Positions 50,068 through 58,528 of a stretch of 64,000 nucleotides of DNA are shown in pieces. Origin of the DNA: JABDBE01 sp963832245 (GTDB lineage Bacteria; Acidobacteriota; Terriglobia; Terriglobales; Acidobacteriaceae); NCBI GenBank assembly GCA_963832245.1, contig CAWHTG010000004.1:2170001-2234000 (forward strand). Direction: 5' to 3'. A program made the position numbers and the translations under genes. Below the pieces are notes generated by a model, which had not been told where the DNA came from, made no database searches, and saw nothing but the letters and a program-made list of their open reading frames with translations. The stretch's first letter is position 1, and every line of letters begins with the position of its first letter.

Positions 50068-51134
50068 TGATCGAGGGTGGAAGAATTCCGCCTTCTTGGA
50101 CAGGCAAAAAGTTTGCCCGCACAGCAGCAACGGTAGATACTTACTGCACGCAAGCGGAATGTGTCGAGATCGCACTGATCAATAACATGCCGGACGCAGC
50201 GCTCGAAGACACGGAGCAGCAATTTTTCGAACTTCTCGATGCTGCGGCGAGCGATATTCTCGTGCGTGTAAAACTCTACTCGCTGCCTAATCTTCCTCGC
50301 GGCGATCGCGGACACCGGCATTTGCGCAGCTTCTACTTCGGCCTCGACGATCTTTTGAACAGCAGATTCGACGGCGTCATCGTGACTGGCACTGAACCCC
50401 GGCAACCCGAGCTTCGCGATGAGCCCTACTGGCCGGCCTTGGCCGATGTTCTCGACTGGGCGGAACAGAACACTTGTTCGACCATATTATCCTGCCTGGC
50501 GGCACATGCCAGCGTCCTGCATGGCGATGGCATCGACCGCTGCCGCTTGAGTGACAAGCAATTCGGTGTCTTCGACTTTGCCAAGGCTGCGAATCACCAG
50601 TTAACCAGTGGTATCGGGGAACCGCTACGTTTCCCGCATTCTCGATGGAACGAAGTGCGGGCGGATGCGTTGGCTGCATGCGGCTACTTCGTCTTGACGC
50701 AATCGCGCCCGGGGGGAGTGGACACTTTCGTGAAAAAGAAAAAGCGAAGCTTGTTCGTACATTTCCAAGGTCATCCCGAATACGGCCCCCAGACTTTGCT
50801 GAAAGAATACCGCAGAGACATAAAAAGATTCCTCAGGCAGGAGCGAGACACTTACCCTTCCGTGCCAAAAGGTTACTTCGATGCAGATGCCGTGAAGGTG
50901 CTGACGAACTTTCGCGAGTTGGTTCTATCCGATCGCCGCGAAGAACTCATCGCTGACTTTCCTGAAGCTTCACTGGTCGGAACATTGCAGAACACGTGGC
51001 GCCCATCGGCGCGGGGAATTTATCGCAATTGGCTGCATTATATCGTATCGAAGAAAGCTGAAACCTCGGCCTTCGTCGCAATGACGCGAGCCGGGCAGAC
51101 GCAGTCGAGGCCAGCCAACAGCGAATTGGCATAA
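50058..51134 (+). CDS. metA: MetA-like homoserine O-acyltransferase
   Basis: About 358 aa, class-I glutamine-amidotransferase-like fold of MetA. 'IALINNMPDAALEDTEQQFFELLDAA' matches the MetA N-terminus, the nucleophile Cys is in 'STILSCLAAHASVLHG', and the catalytic His and Glu are in 'LFVHFQGHPEYGPQTLLKEYRRDI'. The ATG at 50058 has GGGAGG upstream. Whether it uses acetyl-CoA or succinyl-CoA cannot be decided here. The 45 C-terminal residues exceed the E. coli enzyme's length. Confidence 0.85.
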   Translation: MPLMIEGGRIPPSWTGKKFARTAATVDTYCTQAECVEIALINNMPDAALEDTEQQFFELLDAAASDILVRVKLYSLPNLPRGDRGHRHLRSFYFGLDDLLNSRFDGVIVTGTEPRQPELRDEPYWPALADVLDWAEQNTCSTILSCLAAHASVLHGDGIDRCRLSDKQFGVFDFAKAANHQLTSGIGEPLRFPHSRWNEVRADALAACGYFVLTQSRPGGVDTFVKKKKRSLFVHFQGHPEYGPQTLLKEYRRDIKRFLRQERDTYPSVPKGYFDADAVKVLTNFRELVLSDRREELIADFPEASLVGTLQNTWRPSARGIYRNWLHYIVSKKAETSAFVAMTRAGQTQSRPANSELA

Positions 51135-51142
51135 GTAACCGC

Positions 51143-52708
51143 ATGACCGAAAATCACGCGTCTGACGTCCTTCGAACTCTTCCCGACCGCATCAGCGAGG
51201 TTATAAAACCATGGGTGGCGCAATCGCCTGATCGGCTCGCGCTGGTGGAATCCGCTGGCACTTGGACCTACCGGCAACTCTCCTTCGCGGTTGACGAAGC
51301 TCAAGCTTGGCTGCTCAACGCGGGCGTGCGCCCCGGCGATCGAGTCATGATCGTGTGCGAGAATTGCCGGGCGTTGGTTGCGATTCTGCTGGCCTCGGCA
51401 AACCTGGATGCCTGGCCGGTCCTAGTCCATGCACGTCTCTCGGCGCGCGAAGTTGATGAGATCCGGGACCACTGTGACGCCCGGCGACTAATCTACACCA
51501 CGAGCGTGTCGCCGCATGCGCGAGAACACGCCAAACGGCATGGCGCGATCATCGAGGACGTGGCGTTAGTGGGTCCGATGGCGATCGGGCCGCTTAATGA
51601 AAGAGTCGCCCCGGAAGCAATTGACACCGAGGTAGCCCAACGCGTTGCCGCGTTGATTTACACGTCAGGCACGACGGGACTTCCTAAGGGCGTCATGCTG
51701 ACGCACAGAAATCTACTGTTCGTCGCAGCGCTGTCAGCCAAGATTCGCTCCCTAAATCCCGACGACCGCCTCTATGGGGTCTTGCCAATATCGCATGCAG
51801 TAGGTCTCTCGGTAGTCCTTCTGGGTTCGCTCCTGAGTGGCGCGACATTGTATCTGGCGGCGCGTTTCGATCCCGTAGCAGCCCTGGCTATGCTGGAGAA
51901 AGAGCGGTTGACCGTCGTGTTGGGCGCTCCCGGAATGTTCTCGCTGCTGGCCGACTATTCGAGATTAAAGGGATTGAAGTCCCTGAAGTTTCCTGCCCTG
52001 CGCATCATTTCGTCTTCTGGAGCGCCGCTTCAGCCCGCGCTTAAATCGCAGGTCGAGGGCCTATTTGGCATGGTGCTGCACAACGGATATGGCGTCACCG
52101 AATGCTCTCCCAATATTTCCCAAGCCAAAGTCGGAGAACACCGAACCGATACTTCGGTGGGCCAGGTTCTGCCGGGCGTAGAAATTCAGTTGGTCGGATC
52201 CGATCACAAGCCCGTAGCTGACGGAGAGGTCGGAGAATTGTGGGTGCGCGGTCCCAACGTCATGAAGGGTTACTATCACGCGCCGGAGGAGACGGCTGCC
52301 GCCATTAATTCCGAAGGATGGTTCAACACCCGTGACCTTGCCCGGATGGAAAACGGATATCTCTTTATCGTTGGGCGCACCAAAGAATTAATCGTTCGCT
52401 TTGGGGAGAATGTCTACCCGGCCGAAGTCGAAGCGGTGCTGAACGCGCATCCCGCAGTGGTACGCTCCGCAGTCATTGGACGGTCGGTCGGGGGCGCGGA
52501 GGGCGGTGAGGAAGTCGTGGCCTTCGTGCAACTGTCATCGGCCTTACCAACTTCGGAGACCGAACTGGCACAGCACGCCGCACAACATCTCGCTCCATAC
52601 AAGCGACCGTCGGAAATTTTGGTCGTTTCCTCAATGCCCCTCACTCCCACCGGAAAAGTTATGAAGGGTGAGCTCGCCAAGATGAGTCAACTCACATCTA
52701 CACCTTAA
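51143..52708 (+). CDS. AMP-dependent acyl-CoA synthetase/ligase
   Basis: 521 aa, full-length ANL enzyme: 'AALIYTSGTTGLPKGVMLTHRN', 'NGYGVTECSPNIS', 'GWFNTRDLARMENGYLFIVGRTKELIVRFGENVYPAEVEAVL' and 'PLTPTGKVMKGEL' with the catalytic Lys. It starts 8 bp after the MetA stop. The carrier-thioesterase proteins on the opposite strand lack their own adenylation domain, so this ligase, or the one at 32799, could load them; a simple fatty-acid CoA ligase is the alternative. Confidence 0.88.
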   Translation: MTENHASDVLRTLPDRISEVIKPWVAQSPDRLALVESAGTWTYRQLSFAVDEAQAWLLNAGVRPGDRVMIVCENCRALVAILLASANLDAWPVLVHARLSAREVDEIRDHCDARRLIYTTSVSPHAREHAKRHGAIIEDVALVGPMAIGPLNERVAPEAIDTEVAQRVAALIYTSGTTGLPKGVMLTHRNLLFVAALSAKIRSLNPDDRLYGVLPISHAVGLSVVLLGSLLSGATLYLAARFDPVAALAMLEKERLTVVLGAPGMFSLLADYSRLKGLKSLKFPALRIISSSGAPLQPALKSQVEGLFGMVLHNGYGVTECSPNISQAKVGEHRTDTSVGQVLPGVEIQLVGSDHKPVADGEVGELWVRGPNVMKGYYHAPEETAAAINSEGWFNTRDLARMENGYLFIVGRTKELIVRFGENVYPAEVEAVLNAHPAVVRSAVIGRSVGGAEGGEEVVAFVQLSSALPTSETELAQHAAQHLAPYKRPSEILVVSSMPLTPTGKVMKGELAKMSQLTSTP

Positions 52709-52793
52709 CGATCTGCCCTGCTCCGCTCTACAAGATTGTGAAACATGTTTCCGCGATTGAGGTTGCGCCTGGTGGCGAACCTTTTTTGCCCAA

Positions 52794-52820
52794 ACCAACA
52801 GACTAGTTGGTAGACTAGTT
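52794..52820 (+). promoter_or_regulatory. Repeated operator-like site before the antitoxin gene
   Basis: Two features overlap. ACCAAC (52794-52799) and GTTGGT (52806-52811) form an inverted repeat with a 6-bp centre. AGACTAGTT occurs twice, at 52800-52808 and 52812-52820, spaced 12 bp apart, each with the palindrome ACTAGT inside. It ends 3 bp before the ATG. Phd/VapB antitoxins usually repress their own promoter through such repeats. Confidence 0.5.
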
Positions 52821-52823
52821 TAT

Positions 52824-53075
52824 ATGGCCAACCAAACTACCGTCGGCGTCTTCGATGCAAAGACTCATCTTAATGGTCTGCTGAAACGGGTTTCCAAGGG
52901 CGAGACGATTCGGATTACGAGGCGGGGCATTCCCATCGCCAAATTAGTACCCGCGGACGCTGGCGAGAAAGCGAAACCTTCCCAGGTGGTGCGAGAGATT
53001 CGTGAGCGTAGAAAGGGCGTGACTCTAGGAAAGACCACTATCCGCGAGTTGATCAATGCCGGCCGTCGCTATTAA
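52824..53075 (+). CDS. Phd/YefM-family antitoxin
   Basis: 83 aa. The N-terminal 'VGVFDAKTHLNGLLKRVSKGETIRITRRGIPIAKLVPAD' is the Phd/YefM DNA-binding fold. The Arg-rich C-terminal 'REIRERRKGVTLGKTTIRELINAGRRY' is the usual toxin-wrapping tail. It overlaps the PIN-toxin gene by 20 bp, a normal TA arrangement. The ATG follows the operator-like repeats closely and has no clear Shine-Dalgarno. Confidence 0.88.
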   Translation: MANQTTVGVFDAKTHLNGLLKRVSKGETIRITRRGIPIAKLVPADAGEKAKPSQVVREIRERRKGVTLGKTTIRELINAGRRY

Positions 53076-53490
53076 GCGTATAGTTCTCGATGCATCCGTA
53101 GCCGTGGCCTGGTGCTTTGAGGACGAGAGTACGCCTTTCACAGAAGGAGTTCTCGATCTGCTTTCGGCGGGAACTGAGGCGCTCGCTCCTGCGATATGGC
53201 TTTTCGAGGTCGCCAATGCCTTGCGGGTGGCAGAACGACGCAAACACATCACCGTAGCACAAGTCGCAGCCTTACTTGGTCGTATCGCAGGGCTTCCAAT
53301 TTCCGTCGAGCCGATTGAAGCGGAACGGGCCTTCGAGCAAATCTTGTCGATTGCACGAGCACAGAATCTAACCGAGTACGGTGCCGCTTACCTCGAGCTG
53401 GCTCTGCGCACCGGTCTTCCGCTGTGCACTCTGGATGGCAACATGAGACAGGCGGCTAAGCAGGTCGCCGTCGGATTAGTCAAAATCTAA
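53056..53490 (+). CDS. VapC-like PIN-domain toxin, with one acidic active-site residue replaced
   Basis: 144 aa PIN domain. Acidic positions seen: 'IVLDASVAVAWCFEDE' (Asp), 'IWLFEVANALRVAERR' (Glu) and 'LCTLDGNMRQAA' (Asp). The third acid, normally in 'TxYDAAYLELA', is Gly here ('LTEYGAAYLELA'; codon GGT, one base from GAT). VapC toxins are Mg-dependent RNases that cut tRNA or rRNA; loss of one ligand may weaken or abolish activity. It overlaps the antitoxin by 20 bp. Confidence 0.88.
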   Translation: MPAVAIKRIVLDASVAVAWCFEDESTPFTEGVLDLLSAGTEALAPAIWLFEVANALRVAERRKHITVAQVAALLGRIAGLPISVEPIEAERAFEQILSIARAQNLTEYGAAYLELALRTGLPLCTLDGNMRQAAKQVAVGLVKI

Positions 53491-53535
53491 ACTTTGCTAA
53501 TGACCTGCGCAGTAACGACGCTGAGCCCCTCGGCT

Positions 53536-55080
53536 CTACAGAGGCACCTCAATCAGCGTCGGTCCTTCACTCTCCAACCCTGCCCGTAGCGCCTTCCCGA
53601 ACGCATCCAACGAAGTGACCCGGGTGCCAGGCACTCCCATCCCTTTCGCCAATAGAGTCCAATCGAGATTGGGACGTCCGATCTCAAACATGTTTGCTGC
53701 CCGAGGTCCCGGGCTGCCTACGCTCAGGTAGGAAAACTCTCGCTTCAAGACGGCGTAGTCGTGGTTTGCAAAGACTACTGTTGTGACGTTGAGACCCTCC
53801 CGTGCCATCGTCCACAGCGCCTGCGCTGTGTACATGCCGCTCCCATCGGCAGTCAGGCACAACACCCGTCGATCAGGACAGGCCACGGCTGCGCCCACCG
53901 CTAGCGGGAGGGCAATCCCGATTGAGCCGCCGGTGTTTCCCAGCCACTCGTGCGGCGGAGCACCTTTCGTGGCGGCCATCAATCCACGCCCCGATGTCAT
54001 AGACTCGTCGACCAGGATGGCGTTTTCCGGCAAGATCGCTCCGATGGCTGCAGCGAGGCCCGGGAGCGTGATTTCTCCGCTTGGTATCGGCGGCCGTTCC
54101 GCTGTTTCCGTCTGTGGCTGTGCCCCACGCACCGGTAAGGCGGCCGCTAGCGCTTCGAGTGCGCCAATGTAGTCTTCGCCGGGGCTGGCCAATGTGCCGA
54201 TCTCGCAGTCGGGTGAAACGAATGCGCTATTCTTTCCGGGATAGGCGAAGTACGCGACTGGAGCCTTGGTGCCTACCAGGATCAACTGACGGAACTCTTT
54301 GAACTGTTCGATTCCTAGTTCGAGGACATATTGAACTCGGTCTACTCGGGGAATTCCCGCCCCCCTTTGCAGGCGAGTGAAGGGATAGGGAGCCAACAGT
54401 TTGGCTCCTGTGGCTGCCGCGATGCGCCCGGCGGTCTCGAGACCTTGGCCGAATAGCGCATTTCCAGTCATCAGGATCGCGGTCGGCAAGCCCGACCGCA
54501 GCATCGCGGCTGCGCGTTCTACGGTTTGACTGTCCGGCTGCGGAGGTTTAGGCAACGCCGGAATGGACGCGATCGAACCGCCTTCGGTCCATGAAACATC
54601 GGCTGGGACGATTAGCGTGGCAATTTGGCCGGGCGCTGTACGAGCGGCAACCACGACCTCCACCGCATCACGGCCGACTTCCGAGGAAGCACGGGAAGTG
54701 CGCAGCCACTTGGAATAGGGTCGAGCGAGAGCCTCAATGTCGGAGGCCAGTGGCGTGTCATACTGCAGATGATAAGTCGCATGTTGTCCAACCAAGTTGA
54801 CGATCGGTACCTGCGCCCGGCTGGCGTTGTGCAAATTCGCTAGACCGTTCGCGAGGCCAGGCCCGAGATGCAGTAGAGTGCATGCGGGTTTCCCAGCCAT
54901 CCGCGCGTAGCCGTCTGCGGCTCCCGTCACTACGCCTTCAAAAAGGCCCAGCACGCAGCGCATCTGCGGAATCCGGTCGAGTGCGGCAACAATGTGGATT
55001 TCCGACGTGCCCGGGTTCGTAAAACAGGTATCAACTCCTCCCGCAACCAGTGTCCGGATTAGACTTTCTGCCCCGTTCAT
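53536..55080 (-). CDS. Thiamine-diphosphate enzyme (acetolactate-synthase/benzoylformate-decarboxylase-like)
   Basis: 514 aa with the three ThDP-enzyme domains. The activating Glu is in 'GLFEGVVTGAADGYARMAGKPACTLLHLGPGLANGLAN'. The C-terminal cofactor motif is 'LCLTADGSGMYTAQALWTMAREGLNVTTVVFANHDYAVLKRE'. It lacks the ACT-subunit neighbour expected of a biosynthetic acetolactate synthase, so it could be a 2-oxoacid decarboxylase or carboligase. It lies downstream of the carrier-thioesterase genes on the same strand, 50 bp away, and converges with the PIN toxin. Confidence 0.82.
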   Translation of the reverse strand: MNGAESLIRTLVAGGVDTCFTNPGTSEIHIVAALDRIPQMRCVLGLFEGVVTGAADGYARMAGKPACTLLHLGPGLANGLANLHNASRAQVPIVNLVGQHATYHLQYDTPLASDIEALARPYSKWLRTSRASSEVGRDAVEVVVAARTAPGQIATLIVPADVSWTEGGSIASIPALPKPPQPDSQTVERAAAMLRSGLPTAILMTGNALFGQGLETAGRIAAATGAKLLAPYPFTRLQRGAGIPRVDRVQYVLELGIEQFKEFRQLILVGTKAPVAYFAYPGKNSAFVSPDCEIGTLASPGEDYIGALEALAAALPVRGAQPQTETAERPPIPSGEITLPGLAAAIGAILPENAILVDESMTSGRGLMAATKGAPPHEWLGNTGGSIGIALPLAVGAAVACPDRRVLCLTADGSGMYTAQALWTMAREGLNVTTVVFANHDYAVLKREFSYLSVGSPGPRAANMFEIGRPNLDWTLLAKGMGVPGTRVTSLDAFGKALRAGLESEGPTLIEVPL

Positions 55081-55131
55081 CTCGTTATCCTTACAAACGC
55101 CAGCAGATTAGCAAAACACGAAATGGGTCAG

Positions 55132-56157
55132 CTAACGAAGTGCTTCCAGCACATAACGCGAGATTGTGAATGCCAACTCCTCGTAATGCGAAGACATGAT
55201 TCCGAGGTGATCGCCCGGTATAGTGTCCACCGTGAACTCATGCGCCAAGTGTGCCCAAACTGCAGCGGGATTCGCAGGGAAGTCGGTGGGAATTGCGGCT
55301 CTTACGAACCGGATTTTGCCTGGATAAAACCGGGGTTTATAGCGGGCCAGTGCCACGTAAGCGCACTCCCGTGCCCGTTGCATGGCCGGGGATAGTAACA
55401 CATTGGCCGGTGGTTGATAGGATACTCGGGGCGCGAGCGTGCGGCGTCGGGAAGGGCGGATGACTAGAGAGAGCGCGTCACTCGCAGGCAATTTCACTGC
55501 GTTGGTCGCGCGTCGCGTCGTGAGGCGTGTTATGAGGCGTACACGCTGCGCCAGCGACAAGTAGCGGATGTCTGGGTAGGAATCCAGCATGGCCAGCAAA
55601 GCTACTTTTTCGCCAGCGGCAATCAGCCGCTGGGCCATTTCAAAGGTGACCAGCCCGCCCAGGGAGTATCCCGCCAGAAGATATGGTCCGTGGGGTTGCA
55701 CCTGCCGAATCGCGTCCAGGTAGAACTGGGCCATATCTTCGATCCGGTCGAATGGCTCTTCCGTTCCATCCATGCCCTTCGCCTGCATGCCTTGGATCGG
55801 ATGCGACGTCCGAATGTTTTTCACCACCTGGAAAAAATCAATGACGCTTCCGCCCAAGCCATGAGTGATGAACAGCGGAGGTTGTGAGGGGCCATCTTTC
55901 AGTAAGACCAGAGGTGGAAAGCGTAGGTCCGCAGGCTGCTCTAACACGGCGGCCAGGGCTGCGATGGTAGGCGCGAAGTAGATCGTAACCGGCGGCAGTC
56001 CTCGCCCACCCGCCAGCGCGACTTCGTTAAACAATTGCAGCGCTAGCGAGGAGTCCCCGCCGAGATCAAAGAAGTTATCGTCTGCATTGACCGACGAAAG
56101 CTGCAGCACCCGCTGCCAAATCGGGGTAAGCATCTCGACCGTCGTCGAAGTCGGCAT
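55132..56157 (-). CDS. Carrier protein-thioesterase didomain, thioesterase triad intact
   Basis: About 341 aa. An N-terminal phosphopantetheine carrier (about 1-85, 'DDNFFDLGGDSSLALQLFNEV', attachment Ser in GGDSS) is followed by a type-I thioesterase (about 105-335). The triad is visible: Ser in 'LLAGYSLGGLVTFEMAQ', Asp in 'LLAMLDSYPDIR' and His in 'TIPGDHLGIM'. There are no condensation, adenylation or ketosynthase domains, so an acyl or aminoacyl group must be loaded in trans. ATG at 56157. It is 10 bp from the aminotransferase stop. Confidence 0.88.
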   Translation of the reverse strand: MPTSTTVEMLTPIWQRVLQLSSVNADDNFFDLGGDSSLALQLFNEVALAGGRGLPPVTIYFAPTIAALAAVLEQPADLRFPPLVLLKDGPSQPPLFITHGLGGSVIDFFQVVKNIRTSHPIQGMQAKGMDGTEEPFDRIEDMAQFYLDAIRQVQPHGPYLLAGYSLGGLVTFEMAQRLIAAGEKVALLAMLDSYPDIRYLSLAQRVRLITRLTTRRATNAVKLPASDALSLVIRPSRRRTLAPRVSYQPPANVLLSPAMQRARECAYVALARYKPRFYPGKIRFVRAAIPTDFPANPAAVWAHLAHEFTVDTIPGDHLGIMSSHYEELAFTISRYVLEALR

Positions 56158-56167
56158 AGCGTTCACA

Positions 56168-57148
56168 CTACACCTTGGCAGCCGAAGTCGAAGGCACCGC
56201 CGACGATGAATGCGCAAATGCCCAATACAGTTCCCGGGCTTTGGTATACAAGGGGCCGAAAGGCAGGGAGCGGTCGCCGATCCTGGTCACGGGAACGACC
56301 TTGGAATAGTTTCCCGTGGAAAAGATTTCGTCGGCCTGCTCGAATTCCTGGTACTTAAGCGTCTTCTCGACTACCGTTACTCCGCTGTCGCGCAAGAGCC
56401 CAATCACGCGCTGGCGGGTAATGCCTGCAAGAAATGTCCCATTCGCGGCTGGCGTAAAAACGACACTATCTTCCGCCATAAAGATGTTGGCAGTAGCGAG
56501 TTCCGCTACGTTGCCCAGCATGTCGCACACGATAGCATTATCGAAGCCGCGGGATTGCGCTTCAAACAGCGAGCGGGAGTTGTTGGGATAAAGGCAGCCA
56601 GCCTTGGCGTCGACCGGCATCGTCTCCAGCGTCGGCCTGCGATAGGGAGACAGCGTGATCGAAAAACCCTTGGGCGTTCGCATGGGCGCCTCGTAGATCG
56701 AGAGACACCACTGCGTGGAGTCGGGATCGTGCGCCTGCACCCACGGGCCTTCCTTTTCCGCCCAGTACATCGGCCGAATGTAAAGCGCCGCATCCTTGTC
56801 GAACCGTTTTATTCCCTCTCGCGCAAGCTTGACCCAGGTTTCGGTCGGAACCGTAGGTTTTAAAAACAGTTTTTTTGCAGAGTCATTGACGCGCGCACAG
56901 TGAAGCTCAAGGTCGGGAGTGACCCCTTCAAATGCTCGGGCTCCGTCGAACACTATCGAGCACAGCCACGCGGCATGCGTCCGCGGGCCCATGATTCCGA
57001 TGTTCCCTTCGTGCCATTCATTCTTGAAGTAGGTCCAGGTCTTCGTCCAGCCATCTCCGATTGTCAATCCGCTCCCTCCTGCATACACGTCTTTAATGAC
57101 TTCCAACTGCCTTCGATGAACTGGCGTTAGAGCGGGTGATCGCGGCAT
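56168..57148 (-). CDS. Class-IV PLP aminotransferase (branched-chain amino acid aminotransferase-like)
   Basis: 326 aa: 'WHEGNIGIMGPRTHAAWLCSIVFDGARAFEGVTPDLELHCARVNDSAKKLFL', 'LYIRPMYWAEKEGPW', 'VDAKAGCLYPNNSRSLFEAQSRGFDNAIVCDMLGNVAELATANIFMAED' (PLP Lys in DAKAG, Glu in AELATAN) and 'FLAGITRQRVIGLLR'. IlvE-type enzymes interconvert branched-chain 2-oxo acids and amino acids. It lies between two carrier-thioesterase genes, which suggests it supplies or modifies their substrate. ATG at 57148 overlaps the upstream gene by 56 bp; an internal TTG at 57106 would shorten that. Confidence 0.87.
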   Translation of the reverse strand: MPRSPALTPVHRRQLEVIKDVYAGGSGLTIGDGWTKTWTYFKNEWHEGNIGIMGPRTHAAWLCSIVFDGARAFEGVTPDLELHCARVNDSAKKLFLKPTVPTETWVKLAREGIKRFDKDAALYIRPMYWAEKEGPWVQAHDPDSTQWCLSIYEAPMRTPKGFSITLSPYRRPTLETMPVDAKAGCLYPNNSRSLFEAQSRGFDNAIVCDMLGNVAELATANIFMAEDSVVFTPAANGTFLAGITRQRVIGLLRDSGVTVVEKTLKYQEFEQADEIFSTGNYSKVVPVTRIGDRSLPFGPLYTKARELYWAFAHSSSAVPSTSAAKV

Positions 57149-58274
57149 CTATGGATCGCCGCAGTGCCGCAGCCAAATGCTCGACGAAGGGTTCGACCAG
57201 CATCATCGCTGGATTAACAGGCACAACGATGACGTCTTGCCCCCCTTGTGCCAGCCGATCCCATTTCAAATCCGGTTTGTTGAATACTCGGTATTGCCTC
57301 GCGGGGCGAATATCCGTGACCACACCAGGATAGGGTTTCGGGATATAGCTCCATGAGGCGCGGTCGTTCGCCTGCCAGATTTGTCCCAAAACTAACGAGT
57401 CTGAAACCGTATTGCTGGGTTTCTTACTGAACCGGGAAAGTAGCATTCCTCGCCATACCGGAATCCGGCTTTTTAGTGTGTCAAACTTCTCTTTAAGAAA
57501 TTTGGCTTTTCCTGACGAATCAACGCTGAAGAAACTGGCCGCGTGAAAGAACAATCGCTGGAGAGCGTGGGAACTCTTACTCCAGAACGTTAGTGGAATC
57601 TTACGCCAGTTCATGGTATCGAACAGTGCCAGTAGCGCAACGGAGTCACCCTCCGCCACTAGTTGTTGCGCGACGGCAAATGCCACCGTTCCACCCATGC
57701 AGTAGCCACCGAGGAAGTACGGTCCATGAGGCTGAACTCTCCGGATTTCGTTTGTGTAGAGCACCGCCATCTCTTCGACTGTGGTCAGAGGTGCGCAACC
57801 GCCATCCAAGCCCTGCGACTGCAACCCGTAAAACGGCTGGTCGTCACCGAGATGCCGAGAAAGGTCGCGGTACATCAGCACCGTACCACCCGCACCATGC
57901 ATACAGAAGAAAGGAGGGCGCGAACCCGCTACCTGGATCGCGACCAGAGGCGACCATCCAGAAGCTGCCGTCTCACCGCGAAGAATTTTAGCCAGCTCTT
58001 CGATCGTTGGGGCTTCATAAAGAGTGGCCAGTGGCAACTTAACCTTGAATGATTTCTCGATCCGAGCGAACATCTGGACGGCCAGAGATGAATCCCCGCC
58101 GAGGTCAAAATAATTCTGGTCGGGGCTGATCGAGTCAACTCCGAGGATCTCTTGCCAAACGCGAGTGAGTTGTTCCGCCGTCTTGTCCCCGTTCTGAACG
58201 GTAGAATATGTCTCCAACCCCGTACTCGCACTCGGGGCCGAGGTTCTTTGGGTTTCCATCAACCGAACCCCCAT
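57093..58274 (-). CDS. Carrier protein-thioesterase didomain with degenerate triad
   Basis: 393 aa. Carrier domain (about 30-105, 'DQNYFDLGGDSSLAVQMFARIE') then a thioesterase fold (about 115-370). The nucleophile elbow reads 'LGGYCMGGTVAFAVAQ', with Cys for Ser. The usual PGDH motif with the catalytic His is 'VVPVNPAMMLVEPF', with Pro in place of His. The Asp in 'LALFDTMN' is kept. A hydrolase with no His is unlikely to work normally, so it may be a carrier-binding or transferase-like relative. ATG at 58274; a second ATG at 58259 is possible. A promoter lies about 100 bp upstream. Confidence 0.86.
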   Translation of the reverse strand: MGVRLMETQRTSAPSASTGLETYSTVQNGDKTAEQLTRVWQEILGVDSISPDQNYFDLGGDSSLAVQMFARIEKSFKVKLPLATLYEAPTIEELAKILRGETAASGWSPLVAIQVAGSRPPFFCMHGAGGTVLMYRDLSRHLGDDQPFYGLQSQGLDGGCAPLTTVEEMAVLYTNEIRRVQPHGPYFLGGYCMGGTVAFAVAQQLVAEGDSVALLALFDTMNWRKIPLTFWSKSSHALQRLFFHAASFFSVDSSGKAKFLKEKFDTLKSRIPVWRGMLLSRFSKKPSNTVSDSLVLGQIWQANDRASWSYIPKPYPGVVTDIRPARQYRVFNKPDLKWDRLAQGGQDVIVVPVNPAMMLVEPFVEHLAAALRRSIDAAITRSNASSSKAVGSH

Positions 58275-58375
58275 TTGCTGATCGTCTGCCGGCCGCGAGG
58301 GAGGATGATGCGTCGGGAAGGGACAGCTTTATGGCTCTTACTTCCGAACTTACAGGCCAGCTCTGGCCCAACCCA

Positions 58376-58404
58376 AGTGTATGTAAATAGAAACTTTATG
58401 TCTA
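58376..58404 (-). promoter_or_regulatory. Sigma-70-type promoter for the carrier-thioesterase operon
   Basis: Read on the minus strand: TAGACA (-35, 58404-58399), 17 bp, then TACACT (-10, 58381-58376). Matches are 5 of 6 and 4 of 6 to the consensus with ideal spacing. Transcription would start near 58369, about 95 nt before the ATG at 58274. It would drive the two didomain proteins, the aminotransferase and the ThDP enzyme. Confidence 0.5.
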
Positions 58405-58528
58405 GTGACCTAGGTTACCAATCGCAGCTTCTCGCATTCAAAGGGCTTACGCCGGATTAATACCGGTTCTGTGTAATCAGACCATGCTTCGCGCGCCCCG
58501 GACGGGGCTTTCGGTTCATTGATCGCTC

